Notes: a model not told the origin generated them from the letters alone. A DNA stretch of 51,280 nucleotides from Bradyrhizobium sp. C9 (GCF_002532045.1 NZ_NWTG01000039.1:1-51280); one strand, 5' to 3'. Counted from the stretch's first letter, positions 41,632-50,533 are shown. Translations and numbers: made by a program.

Positions 41632-43779
41632 GTGCCGACCGCTGCACAACGCAATTCGCTGAGACTGCTGCAATGGATGATGGCCGCCTCGCTGGCCCTT
41701 CCGCTGGCGCTGTTCATGTTCGCTTCCGCGATGTCCCGGATCTCGACCAGGGAGGCCGCCGACCAGGAAATCCAGCGCACGCTCGACGTCGCCCATGAGC
41801 ACGCGCTCAAGGTGTTCGAGACCATCGACCGCAGCCTGGCCGAGGTCACCGAGGTCGTCCGCGGCATGAGCGACGCCGAGATCGTCGCGCGCGAGAAGAC
41901 CCTGCACGAGCGGCTGCGCCGGATCGCCGACACGCTCCCCCAGGTGAAATCTATCTGGGTGTTCAATGCCAGCGGCCATGCCCTGGTCAACAGCCTGGTG
42001 CAACCGGCCCCCGACATCGATTTCTCGGATCGGGATTACTTCCGCATCCACGCCGATCGCGACATCGGCACCTATATCGGCGAGGTGCTGACGCCGCGAC
42101 CGCCCTATCAGGGGGCGCGGTTCTTCAGCGTCGGCCGCCGCCGCAACAACGAGGACGGCAGCTTTGGCGGCGTGATCCAGGCCTCCGTGCTTCCGGAGTA
42201 TTTCGAGAATTTCTACGCCAAGATCGGCCGCGAGCCCGGCAGCTTCCTGGCGCTGATCCGGACCGACGGCTCGATACTGGCGCATTTCCCGGTCATCGAC
42301 CACGACGCCAGGTTCGAGCCGAGCGGGCCGCTGGGGCAACAGGTCGTCGCCAATCCCGAGACCGGCGGCATGACCATCCGCTCCCCGGCCGACGGCATCG
42401 AAAGGCGCATGCGCTATCAGCGGCTGGCCGAATACCCGATCTATGTCAGCGCCGGGCTCGAGACCTCGGCGATCCACGCGCGCTGGATCTCGACCATGGC
42501 GCAGCACCTGATCTTCGGCATACCGGCGACTGCGCTGCTGTTCGGCCTGCTCATGCTCGCCTATCAGCGAACCGAACGTCTGGAGGAGGAGGCCGACCGG
42601 CGCATCGAGGCCGAGGACGCGCTGCGACATGGCCAGCGGCTGGAGGCGCTCGGGCAGCTCACCGGCGGCGTCGCGCACGACTTCAACAATCTGCTCACCG
42701 TGATCCGTGCGTCGGTCGACATGCTGCGGCGGCCGGACCTGCCGGAGCCGCGGCGGCAGCGCTACATCGATGCGATCTCCAACACCGTGAACCGTGCCGC
42801 CAAGCTGACCAACCAGCTGCTTGCGTTTGCGCGCCGGCAAACCCTGAAGCCCGAGGTATTCGACGTCTGCCAGAATGTCCGCACCCTGAGCGAGATGATC
42901 ACAACCCTGATCGGCTCGCGGATCGAGATCACGGCGCAGGTGCCGGACGAGACCTGCCTCGTCAACGCCGATGCCGGCCAGTTCGAGACCGCCATCATCA
43001 ATATGGCGGTGAATGCGCGCGACGCGATGGACGGCGTCGGCCGGCTCACGATCGCGGTCCGCGCCGTGAGCAATCTGCCCGCCGAGGCGATCACGCCGCC
43101 GAGCCCGCACGGCCATGTTGCGGTGTCGGTGACCGATACCGGCGTCGGCATTCCGCAGGAGCTGTTCGGCCGCATCTTCGAGCCGTTCTACACCACCAAG
43201 GAGGTCGGTCACGGTACCGGCCTTGGCCTGTCGCAGGTGTTCGGCTTCGCCAAGCAATCCGGCGGCGAGGTCACGGTGACCAGCGCGGTCGGCAAGGGGT
43301 CGACGTTCACGCTGTATCTCCCGCGTGTCGTCGGCAAACACAGCGCGCAATCGCCGCTCACGGAGGATGCGCCTTCGGTCGATCCGACCAGCGCGTCGGT
43401 CCTCATCGTCGAAGACAATGCCGAGGTCGGAAAATTCGCCGCCGACACGCTGACCCAGCTCGGTTGCACCTGCGTGCTGGTGGAGAACGCCACCCACGCG
43501 CTGGAGGAGCTGGCCATCGGCTCCGACAGGTTCGACCTGGTGTTCACCGACGTCGTGATGCCCGGCATGAGCGGCATCGAGCTTGCGGAGGAGATCCGCC
43601 GGCAGCGACTCGATCTGCCGATCGTGCTCGCCTCCGGCTACAGCCAGGTGCTGTCGCAGCAGGGCAGCGGCGGCTTCGAGCTGTTGCAGAAGCCGTATTC
43701 GGCCGAACAGCTGGCCCGCGTGCTGCACAAGGCCACGCGTTCGCGCCGGCTGAAGCGGGATCAGGCGCCGGCTTCGTAA
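41632..43779 (+). CDS. Hybrid sensor histidine kinase with periplasmic cache-like domain
   Basis: A 715-residue membrane sensor. Helix 1 (about 16-34), a periplasmic cache-like domain (about 35-285, with DYFRIHADRDIGTYIGEVL), and helix 2 (about 290-310). Then a short coiled region, HisKA with phospho-acceptor H349 in GGVAHDFNNLLTVI, the ATPase boxes INMAVNARDAM, DTGVGIP and GTGLGLSQVFGFAKQSGG, and a C-terminal receiver (about 598-712) with D640 in TDVVMPGMSG and KPYS. The start is GTG 41632, with CGGAG upstream. No response regulator is adjacent. Ligand unknown. Confidence 0.93.
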   Translation: MPTAAQRNSLRLLQWMMAASLALPLALFMFASAMSRISTREAADQEIQRTLDVAHEHALKVFETIDRSLAEVTEVVRGMSDAEIVAREKTLHERLRRIADTLPQVKSIWVFNASGHALVNSLVQPAPDIDFSDRDYFRIHADRDIGTYIGEVLTPRPPYQGARFFSVGRRRNNEDGSFGGVIQASVLPEYFENFYAKIGREPGSFLALIRTDGSILAHFPVIDHDARFEPSGPLGQQVVANPETGGMTIRSPADGIERRMRYQRLAEYPIYVSAGLETSAIHARWISTMAQHLIFGIPATALLFGLLMLAYQRTERLEEEADRRIEAEDALRHGQRLEALGQLTGGVAHDFNNLLTVIRASVDMLRRPDLPEPRRQRYIDAISNTVNRAAKLTNQLLAFARRQTLKPEVFDVCQNVRTLSEMITTLIGSRIEITAQVPDETCLVNADAGQFETAIINMAVNARDAMDGVGRLTIAVRAVSNLPAEAITPPSPHGHVAVSVTDTGVGIPQELFGRIFEPFYTTKEVGHGTGLGLSQVFGFAKQSGGEVTVTSAVGKGSTFTLYLPRVVGKHSAQSPLTEDAPSVDPTSASVLIVEDNAEVGKFAADTLTQLGCTCVLVENATHALEELAIGSDRFDLVFTDVVMPGMSGIELAEEIRRQRLDLPIVLASGYSQVLSQQGSGGFELLQKPYSAEQLARVLHKATRSRRLKRDQAPAS

Positions 43780-43881
43780 CGATGGACGTAGGTTTTCCGA
43801 TTTCACCACATCACCGGTGTCATCACCTGCGCATTGTTTAGTCCGGGGACATCGAGTCCGCTCTGCCTTCAAATCGGCAGG

Positions 43882-44172
43882 ATGTTGCCCCATCTTGCAA
43901 GAATGCAGGACTTTCGGGTTTCACCGCGCGGTGTTGTCACGTTCTGTCTGTTCATCGTGCTGTTTGGTGCAGCGATGAAGCTGGACGGCGCGGTCGGCTA
44001 CGTGCGCATCGTGTGGACGATCCTGGTTTGGAGCGGATTGCTGCTTGGCTCGCTGCTGCTCGTCGCGCGGCTGTTTGCTGCGCGGCACGATCCTGAGGCG
44101 GCGCGGCGCATTCAGGCGCAAGGCGCCCACGGATTGTTGCCCGCCAGGCTGCGGGACTGGCTGTTTTCCTAG
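43882..44172 (+). CDS. Small membrane protein, hypothetical
   Basis: A protein of about 96 residues with two helices (about 13-31, VVTFCLFIVLFGAAMKLDGA, and about 38-58, IVWTILVWSGLLLGSLLLVA) and a basic C-terminal tail (ARHDPEAARRIQAQGAHGLL). No family is recognised. The start is uncertain: ATG 43882 has GGCAGG immediately before it (too close), and ATG 43903 is an alternative. It lies between the histidine kinase and the ABC exporter, in the same direction as both. Confidence 0.55.
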   Translation: MLPHLARMQDFRVSPRGVVTFCLFIVLFGAAMKLDGAVGYVRIVWTILVWSGLLLGSLLLVARLFAARHDPEAARRIQAQGAHGLLPARLRDWLFS

Positions 44173-44248
44173 CCCCGGCCGGAATGTATCCAGGATGAGT
44201 TGCCGGAACTGGAATGGAACCGCTTGATTTGCCTGGCGTTGTCGTGAC

Positions 44249-46300
44249 ATGGCCAAAGCGGCGTCAAAATCAGATCCCTCGCACAAGCAATCTTCGGCCA
44301 AGGCCGCGTCACCTCGGCAAGCGAGCACGAAGCGCACCGGCAGCGACACCAAACAAGACGAAGCTGACGACAAATCCGAATTCGTCGAGATCATTGCGGA
44401 AGACGGCGACCATGTCGAACCGCCGCCGGAAATGATCGAGCCCGATCCCGAGTTGTCGCCCGAAGAGGCCGAACAGGCACGCAAGGACTATCTGCTGACG
44501 CGGTTTTGGATCACCGCCTGCGGCTACTGGGGCCGGAGCGGCGACCGGCTGGCGTGGCTGTTCACGATCGGTCTGCTGCTGCTGATCGTCGCCAATGTCG
44601 CCGTCCAATACGGCATCAATGTCTGGAATCGCGCGATCTTCGATGCGATCGAGAAGCGCGATTCGGCCACCGTCTTCCATCTGACCGCGATCTTCTTTCC
44701 GCTCGCGATCGGCAGCGTGCTCTTGGGTGTTGTCCAAGTGTTCGGCCGGATGGGCATTCAGCGGCGCTGGCGCGCCTGGCTGACCCATGCCGTCGTCTCG
44801 CGCTGGCTGACGAACGGCCGCTACTACCAGCTCAACCTCGTCGACGGCGATCACAAGAATCCGGAATATCGCATCGCCGAGGACCTGCGGATCGCAACCG
44901 ACTCGCCGGTCGACTTCATCGCCGGCGTGACGTCGGCGCTGCTGTCCGCCGTCACGTTCATCGTCGTGCTCTGGACGATCGGCGGCGCGCTGACGGTGAC
45001 GCTCGGCGGCCCCTCCGTCAGCATTCCGGGCTTCCTGGTCATTGCCGCGATCATCTATGCCGCGATCGCGTCGGGTTCGATCATGGCGATCGGCCGCCGC
45101 TTCGTGCATATCTCGGAGGAGAAGAATCAGGCTGAAGCCGAATTCCGCTATGTGCTGACCCGCGTGCGCGAGAACGGCGAAAGCATCGCGCTGCTCGGCG
45201 GCGAGACCGAGGAACGCGACGGCATCGACAAGGCGTTCTCGAAGGTGTTGCGGCAATGGGCGCGGCTCGCCGGGCAGCACATGCGCACGACGCTGGTGTC
45301 GCAAGGATCGAATCTCATTGCGCCGGTGGTGCCCTTGCTGCTGTGCGCACCAAAATTCCTCGAGGGCAGCATGACGCTTGGCCAGGTGATGCAGGCAGCC
45401 TCCGCCTTCACCATCGTGCAGACCGCGTTCGGCTGGCTGGTCGACAATTATCCGCGGCTCGCCGACTGGAACGCCTGCGCGCGGCGCATCGCATCGCTGA
45501 TGATGTCGCTCGACGGGCTTGAACGCGCCGAGACCGGCGACGGCTTCGGCCGCATTGAGCGCGGCGAGACCGGGGGCGATGCCATGCTGAGCCTCAACAA
45601 CCTCTCCGTCACGCTCGACGACGGCACGGCTGTGGTCGGCGAGACTGAAGTCGCGATCGAGGCCGGGGAACGGCTGCTGGTCGCGGGCGAATCTGGGACC
45701 GGCAAGAGCACGCTGGTCCGCGCCATCGCCGGCTTGTGGCCTTGGGGCGGCGGCAGCGTCAGCCTGCATGCGGACCGCCGCCTGTTCATGCTGCCGCAGA
45801 AGCCCTACGTGCCCTCGGGAACGCTGCGGCGCGCGGTAGCCTATCCCGGCGCCGCGGAGGACTGGAGCATCGATGAGATCGGCGACGCCCTGCACAAGGT
45901 CGGCCTCGACCATCTCAAGGAGAAGATCGAGGACGACGCGCCGTGGGACCAGACGCTGTCCGGCGGCGAGAAGCAACGGCTCGCCTTTGCCCGCCTGCTG
46001 CTGCACAGCCCCGACATCGTCGTGCTCGACGAGGCCACCTCCGCGCTCGACGAAAAGAGCCAGGACAAGATGATGGAGATGGTCACGACGGAATTGCCGA
46101 AGGCGACCATCGTCAGCGTCGCCCATCGCGTCGAGCTCGAAGCATTCCATAGCCGGAAGATCGTGCTGGAGCGCCGCAAGGGCGGAGCCAAGCTGGTCAG
46201 CGACGTCGACCTGATTCCGCGCAAGGGCAAGCGAAGGCTGCTCGGACGCTTCCTGCGGCAACGGCGAGCCTCGGCCAAGATGTCGGACAAGGCGGCATAA
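44249..46300 (+). CDS. SbmA/BacA-like ABC exporter (fused permease and ATPase)
   Basis: A 683-residue half-transporter. A hydrophilic, charged N-terminal extension (about 1-78) precedes a permease domain of the SbmA/BacA (ABCD-like) type with about six helices up to residue 400, including QYGINVWNRAIFDAIEKRD. The ATPase has Walker A GESGTGKST (480-488), signature LSGGEKQRL (570-578) and Walker B DIVVLDEATSALD. This is the architecture of Bradyrhizobium BclA and its relatives, which import peptides and matter for NCR-peptide tolerance in nodules; whether this is BclA or a paralogue cannot be told here. The start is ATG 44249. Confidence 0.9.
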   Translation: MAKAASKSDPSHKQSSAKAASPRQASTKRTGSDTKQDEADDKSEFVEIIAEDGDHVEPPPEMIEPDPELSPEEAEQARKDYLLTRFWITACGYWGRSGDRLAWLFTIGLLLLIVANVAVQYGINVWNRAIFDAIEKRDSATVFHLTAIFFPLAIGSVLLGVVQVFGRMGIQRRWRAWLTHAVVSRWLTNGRYYQLNLVDGDHKNPEYRIAEDLRIATDSPVDFIAGVTSALLSAVTFIVVLWTIGGALTVTLGGPSVSIPGFLVIAAIIYAAIASGSIMAIGRRFVHISEEKNQAEAEFRYVLTRVRENGESIALLGGETEERDGIDKAFSKVLRQWARLAGQHMRTTLVSQGSNLIAPVVPLLLCAPKFLEGSMTLGQVMQAASAFTIVQTAFGWLVDNYPRLADWNACARRIASLMMSLDGLERAETGDGFGRIERGETGGDAMLSLNNLSVTLDDGTAVVGETEVAIEAGERLLVAGESGTGKSTLVRAIAGLWPWGGGSVSLHADRRLFMLPQKPYVPSGTLRRAVAYPGAAEDWSIDEIGDALHKVGLDHLKEKIEDDAPWDQTLSGGEKQRLAFARLLLHSPDIVVLDEATSALDEKSQDKMMEMVTTELPKATIVSVAHRVELEAFHSRKIVLERRKGGAKLVSDVDLIPRKGKRRLLGRFLRQRRASAKMSDKAA

Positions 46301-46377
46301 CGGGCGTTACCGCTCCCGTCAGAACCAGCTATGCATGCGCCGCATTCGATGAGGCCATGCGTGATCCCCAGTAACGA

Positions 46378-46605
46378 CATTTCGCCGAGCGATAGCCCCT
46401 TTCGAAGGGAAGGCGAAGCGAGAGCGCGGACGCAATTGCATCACAACGGGTCGTAACCCGGATGAAGCGCAGCGCAATCCGGGACCAGACCATCATCGGC
46501 GAGAGCAGCCCCGGATTGCGCTTCGCTGCATCCGGGCTACATCTGCATTTCGCCTTTCCAAGGGAAGCGAAACGAAAGCGCGGATGCCAACGCGGCACAA
46601 CAAGG
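46378..46605. repeat. Palindromic repeat (family B, copy 2) between imperfect direct repeats
   Basis: The element 46453-46540 has 31-base inverted arms that match at 28 positions, beginning GTAACCCGGATGAAGCG and ending CATCCGGGCTAC. It is flanked by two similar segments: left about 46378-46449 and right about 46546-46605, sharing AAGGGAAG, GCGAA and AGCGCGGA, in that order. The gap 46301-46615 between the ABC exporter and the VOC gene holds nothing else recognisable. Confidence 0.7.
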
Positions 46606-46615
46606 GAAGCTCGCA

Positions 46616-47002
46616 ATGATCGACCATATCGGCTTTTCGGTCTCCGACTACGAACGAGCGAAGACATTCTACCAGACGGCGCTGGCGCCGCTCGGTTACG
46701 ACCTGATCATGGAAGTGCCGGCGGAGGTGACCGGGCACGCGCCTGCGGCGGGTTTCGGCGCCAACGGCAAGCCGGATTTCTGGATCGGCGGCGAAGGCGC
46801 GATGAACAAGCCGGTGCATATCGCGATCACGGCCAAGGACCGCGCCACCGTCGACGCCTTCTACAGGGCCGCGATGGCGGCCGGCGGCCGCGACAATGGC
46901 GCGCCCGGCATTCGCGCGCATTATCACCCGAACTATTACGGCGCGTTCGTGCTCGATCCCGATGGCCACAACATCGAAGCGGTCTGCCACACGCCCGGAT
47001 AG
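46616..47002 (+). CDS. VOC-family (glyoxalase/bleomycin resistance-like) protein
   Basis: A 128-residue protein with the paired beta-alpha-beta-beta-beta units of the vicinal oxygen chelate fold. It opens MIDHIGFSVSDYERAKTFYQ, with a second unit from about residue 62 (KPVHIAITAKDRATVDAFYR), and closes with YGAFVLDPDGHNIEAVCH. Metal-ligand candidates are H4, H64 and E121. The start is ATG 46616, with GGAAG six bases upstream. It is a single gene. The reaction is unknown. Confidence 0.92.
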   Translation: MIDHIGFSVSDYERAKTFYQTALAPLGYDLIMEVPAEVTGHAPAAGFGANGKPDFWIGGEGAMNKPVHIAITAKDRATVDAFYRAAMAAGGRDNGAPGIRAHYHPNYYGAFVLDPDGHNIEAVCHTPG

Positions 47003-47123
47003 CGCGCGCAGGAACGGCGCGACGCGCAATTCGTTGTCGCATTCGAAATGCGATGGAGCGATCGATGCGCGCGACGCGACCTGACATCGGCGGACCCGAT
47101 ATCGGCAACAGGGTCTCGATCTG

Positions 47124-47357
47124 ATGCCGATCGAGCCACCCGAGATTCCGCCGGCGACACCGGGCACGCCGAGCGAGCCTCCGCCGGGAATTCCGCCCGG
47201 CAGTCCGCAGCCGGAGGTGCCGCCGCCGGTGCGCGAACCCGGCGAGCCGCCGCGACCTGACGAATTGCCGGGCAAGACTCCCGACGAATCACCGGTGCGC
47301 GGACCGCCCGGACCATCGGGCCCGCCGCCTGCGACAGATCGCCCCGCAGCGCAGTGA
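47124..47357 (+). CDS. Proline-rich small hypothetical protein
   Basis: A 77-residue protein that is mostly Pro, Glu, Gly and Ala, for example PPEIPPATPGTPSEPPPGIP. No signal peptide, membrane segment or domain is visible. Such Pro-rich small proteins are found in rhizobia, but composition bias makes chance reading frames likely in GC-rich DNA, and no clear ribosome site precedes ATG 47124. It lies 236 bases before the Pro/Ala-rich OmpA gene. Confidence 0.4.
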   Translation: MPIEPPEIPPATPGTPSEPPPGIPPGSPQPEVPPPVREPGEPPRPDELPGKTPDESPVRGPPGPSGPPPATDRPAAQ

Positions 47358-47592
47358 TTCACGCGCGCGCCTTGGTTCCCCATCGATTGCGACTGTGTCC
47401 AAGCGTTTCTTCTGAATGTCCAGTGAACAAACGCACATGCAACCCGTTATAATGTCGAAATAAACTTCGCCGATGATTCGTGGCTCGCCACAATCCGGCC
47501 TAACGGCTGGCAATTCATCGTCCTGCCGAATTGTTCGGCTCTGACTTCCTTTCCTTCCTGCCCAGACTTTTCCGCCCGGGGACTCCAAGATC

Positions 47593-49875
47593 ATGACAAA
47601 GCTTCGTCTCGTGCTGCTTGCCACGACTGCGCTGACGGTGATGCAGTTCGCCACCTCCGCGTCGCACGCACAAACTTCGCCGCTGGTCGTCGCACAGGCG
47701 CAGCCAAAGGAAGAGCTCGGACCCGACGGAAAGCCGAAGCCACGGCCCGCGCCGGGCGCTCCCGCGCATCCGGCTCCGCCCGCCGCTGCACCGCATCCGC
47801 AGGCACCACCTCCGGCTGCCGCACCGCATCCGCAAGCGCCGCCTCCGGCAGCCGCGCCGCATCCGGCTCCGCCGCCGGCCGCAGCACCCGCGCGTCCCAC
47901 ACCGCCACCTCCGCCACCGGCCGCTGCTCCGCCGCATCCGACGCCGCCGGCTCCGCCCGCAGCCGCGCCTGCGCGCCCCGCTCCGCCTCCGCCGCCCGCG
48001 GCCGCACCTGCGCACCCTGCTCCGCCGGCCGCTCCCGCACGGCCCGAACCGCCCGCCGCGCGCCCGGCTCCGCCGCCGCCGGCAGCCGCGCCTGTGCGGC
48101 CCGAGCCGCCTGCCGCGAAGCCGGCAACGCCGCCGCCGGCGGCTGCACCCGCACATCCGGCTCCTCCGCCTCCGCCGGCCGCAGCCCCGCAACGTCCGAC
48201 CACGCCGCCGCCCGGCGCTGGACCCGCGCACACACTGCCGACACCGGCGCCAGGTGCAGCACCAAGTGCCGCACCTGCAGCACCGGGCGCCGCTCCCGCG
48301 GCACGCCCCGGCACGCCGCCAACAGCCGCAACGCCGACGCCGGCCGCACCTGCAACGCCGGCAGCACCGTCAGCCGCACCGGGCGAACGCCCGCGCGGCG
48401 AGCGTGGTGAACGTCCTGGCGGCGCCAAGCAACCGCCGGGCACTCCGCCCACGACCCCGCCCGGCGCGACGTCACCCGCAACGCCTTCGACAACGACGCC
48501 TCCGGCCGCCGGCGGACAGCCGCCAGCACGGCCCGGCGCCCCCGGCACTCCGCCCGCCGCGACCACGCCCCCGGGCGCGACGCCGACGCCACCAGCGCCA
48601 GGTCAGCAGGGACGTCCGGCCACACCGCCCGGAACGCCTCCGGCCCCGGGCGCCGCAATGGGCGCCCCCGGCGCTGCACCGTCGCCGGCTCCAGGTCAGG
48701 CAGCACGTCCGGGCGTTGCGCCCGGCGTGTCACCAGCCCAGGGAGCCGCCATGGGCGCGCCCGCGGCACCGACCGTCGTCCCCGGCTCTGCGGCTGCAAC
48801 ACCTCCGCCCGGCAAGGCGCAATACGCCCCGCCGACGGTTGCGCCGGCATTCCGGGCCGCGCCAGCGGTCGCAGCGCCGCTGCCGCCGCCGCCGCGGCAT
48901 GACAACATTACGCCGCTTGCGATCGGTGCCGCGGTCGGTGCGGGCGTGGTGGCTGGCGCCATCATCGGCGGCAGCATCGCCGATCTGCGCGGCCAGCGGC
49001 AGGAGGTGGTCGAAGGCGGCCGTACCATCTACACCGAGCCGGACCGGGTCATCATCCGCGACCCGAGCGGCCAGGCCTATGTGCGCGGCGACGACGTCTA
49101 TCGTTTCCGCTATGGCGCGCGCGACATCCGCACCGAAACGATCGGCGGCGAAACCCGCACCATTGTGGTCCGTCCCGATGGCAGCGAGATCATCACGGTG
49201 GTTGGTGCCGACGGCCAGATGCTGCGCCGGATCCGCAGGGATCCCGGCGGGCGCGAGCTCGTCATCATCGACAACAGCTATCGCGATCCGCGGGCGGTCG
49301 GCGGCTTCTACGTCGACGTGCCGCCGCCGGTGGTCAACATTCCCTACGATCGCTACATCGTCGACGCTCAGGAAGCGTCGCCCGACGTGATCTACGAGAC
49401 CATGGAGGCACCACCGGTGCAGCGGATCGATCGACGCTACTCGCTCGAAGAGATCCGCTATAGCCCCAATGTCCGCATGCAGATGCCGAGCATCGACCTC
49501 AACACGATCAACTTCGACTCCGGATCGTGGACCATCCCGCCGGATCAGGCGGCAAGGCTGCAGGTGATCGCCGACGGCCTCAACCGGGCTATCCAGCGCA
49601 ATCCGCGCGAGGTGTTCCTGATCGAAGGTCACACGGATGCGACCGGCAACGACACCGACAATCTGTCGCTGTCCGACCGCCGTGCGCAATCCGCCGCCGA
49701 GCTGCTGACGCAGCAATTCGGCGTGCCGGCCGAGAACCTGACCTCGCAGGGTTACGGCTCGCAGTACCTGAAGGAGCAGACCGACGGACCGAGCCGCATC
49801 AACCGGCGCGTCACCGTCCGCCGCATCACCCCGCTGCTCAACGGCGGCACTGCCTCCGCAGCGCCGCCGCGCTGA
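47593..49875 (+). CDS. OmpA-family protein with a very long Pro/Ala-rich region
   Basis: A 760-residue envelope protein. The signal peptide covers about residues 1-26 (cleavage ASHA/QT). Residues about 48-430 are nearly all Pro, Ala, Gly and Thr, with recurring PPPAAAP and HPAPP units. A Gly-zipper segment follows at about 437-462 (AIGAAVGAGVVAGAIIGGSI), then a beta-rich domain (about 470-620). The C-terminal OmpA peptidoglycan-binding domain (about 638-755) has INFDSGS, IEGHTDATGNDTDN and the RRAQSAAELL helix. It likely spans from membrane to cell wall. Strong terminator follows. Confidence 0.93.
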   Translation: MTKLRLVLLATTALTVMQFATSASHAQTSPLVVAQAQPKEELGPDGKPKPRPAPGAPAHPAPPAAAPHPQAPPPAAAPHPQAPPPAAAPHPAPPPAAAPARPTPPPPPPAAAPPHPTPPAPPAAAPARPAPPPPPAAAPAHPAPPAAPARPEPPAARPAPPPPAAAPVRPEPPAAKPATPPPAAAPAHPAPPPPPAAAPQRPTTPPPGAGPAHTLPTPAPGAAPSAAPAAPGAAPAARPGTPPTAATPTPAAPATPAAPSAAPGERPRGERGERPGGAKQPPGTPPTTPPGATSPATPSTTTPPAAGGQPPARPGAPGTPPAATTPPGATPTPPAPGQQGRPATPPGTPPAPGAAMGAPGAAPSPAPGQAARPGVAPGVSPAQGAAMGAPAAPTVVPGSAAATPPPGKAQYAPPTVAPAFRAAPAVAAPLPPPPRHDNITPLAIGAAVGAGVVAGAIIGGSIADLRGQRQEVVEGGRTIYTEPDRVIIRDPSGQAYVRGDDVYRFRYGARDIRTETIGGETRTIVVRPDGSEIITVVGADGQMLRRIRRDPGGRELVIIDNSYRDPRAVGGFYVDVPPPVVNIPYDRYIVDAQEASPDVIYETMEAPPVQRIDRRYSLEEIRYSPNVRMQMPSIDLNTINFDSGSWTIPPDQAARLQVIADGLNRAIQRNPREVFLIEGHTDATGNDTDNLSLSDRRAQSAAELLTQQFGVPAENLTSQGYGSQYLKEQTDGPSRINRRVTVRRITPLLNGGTASAAPPR

Positions 49876-49898
49876 GCCGTCGCGACACACGATACGAA

Positions 49899-49926
49899 AT
49901 GGCCGGGAGCGATCCCGGCCATTTTT
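49899..49926 (+). terminator. Rho-independent terminator after the OmpA-family gene
   Basis: A perfect ten-base stem, ATGGCCGGGA (49899-49908) and TCCCGGCCAT (49913-49922), capped by a GCGA (GNRA) tetraloop and followed by a T-run (49922-49926). It is 24 bases after the stop. Confidence 0.95.
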
Positions 49927-50010
49927 CTTTCCCCTTCCCCCCTGAAAAAGGGAAGGTCGGAATGGGAGGCAGCCGCAGGTGATGGTGTCCGCGGAGAGAG
50001 CAGATCCCCC

Positions 50011-50056
50011 GCTTTGCTCTTACGAGCAAAGCGACCTCCCCTTTTCAAGGGGAGGT
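50011..50056. repeat. Paired hairpins, REP-like
   Basis: Two adjacent perfect inverted repeats: GCTTTGCTC/GAGCAAAGC around TTAC (50011-50032), and ACCTCCCCTT/AAGGGGAGGT around TTC (50034-50056). A third weaker one, CCTTCCC/GGGAAGG, lies near 49936-49959. The block occupies the space between the converging OmpA and NTF2-like genes and ends 18 bases from the latter's stop. Confidence 0.75.
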
Positions 50057-50074
50057 GAGAGCGTTCGTGCGCGA

Positions 50075-50440
50075 TCACCGCGCCATCTGCTGCGGATCGT
50101 AGAAGAAGCGTTCCTCGACCAGTTCCTCGCCGCGCCAGGTCTGCCAGGCGACCTCCTCCATGCTGCGGACCTTGCCGTCCTTGCCGGTGAATTCGAAGCG
50201 CCAGCAGATCGCCGAATGATCGCCGTCGAGCAGCAGCGGTCCGAGCCGCGTGGTCTTGACGCCGGAGACCGCGGCCAGCACCGCCGCCTCGCGCGCCGCC
50301 AAGGCCTCGCGGCCGACGCGCCATTCGCCGTCGTTCTCCTGGGTGCGGGCATCGGCGGTATAGAAGTTCCTGATGGCGCCGACATGGTCGTTGGACTCGA
50401 CCGTGTCAGCGAAGGCTTGCAGCGTCTTGAGCGAGGGCAT
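50075..50440 (-). CDS. NTF2/SnoaL-like protein
   Basis: A 121-residue protein with the cone-shaped NTF2-like fold, judged from TLQAFADTVESNDHVGAIRN, FYTADARTQENDGEWRVGRE and the C-terminal strand pattern CWRFEFTGKDGKVRSMEEVA then TWRGEELVEERFFYDP. Proteins of this group are small isomerases, hydrolases or binding proteins. The start is ATG 50440, behind GGAGAG. It is divergent from a TetR gene, with two operator-like palindromes in between, so TetR control is likely. The ligand is unknown. Confidence 0.85.
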   Translation of the reverse strand: MPSLKTLQAFADTVESNDHVGAIRNFYTADARTQENDGEWRVGREALAAREAAVLAAVSGVKTTRLGPLLLDGDHSAICWRFEFTGKDGKVRSMEEVAWQTWRGEELVEERFFYDPQQMAR

Positions 50441-50454
50441 GGGCACTCTCCGTT

Positions 50455-50494
50455 TACCGACTGATGGTCGGTATTTATCGACTGAGAGTCGGTA
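50455..50494. promoter_or_regulatory. Tandem operator for the divergent TetR regulator
   Basis: Two near-identical 19-base palindromes: TACCGAC-N5-GTCGGTA (50455-50473, perfect) and TATCGAC-N5-GTCGGTA (50476-50494, one mismatch). Their centres are 21 bases apart, two helical turns, so two dimers would bind the same face. They lie in the 93-base gap between the NTF2-like and TetR genes, 15 bases from the NTF2-like start and 39 from the TetR start. Confidence 0.85.
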
Positions 50495-50533
50495 AGTCAA
50501 CTGGCGCGGCTGCGGAACCTGAGGTAGAGATGC

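Noticed and set aside
41389..43893. Antisense frame of about 834 codons opposite the histidine kinase
   Set aside because: A GC-bias shadow of a clear multidomain kinase.
47289..48566. Antisense Gly/Ala-rich frame opposite the Pro/Ala-rich OmpA region
   Set aside because: It is the complement of the repeated Pro/Ala codons, which leaves several frames open; no start signal or domain.
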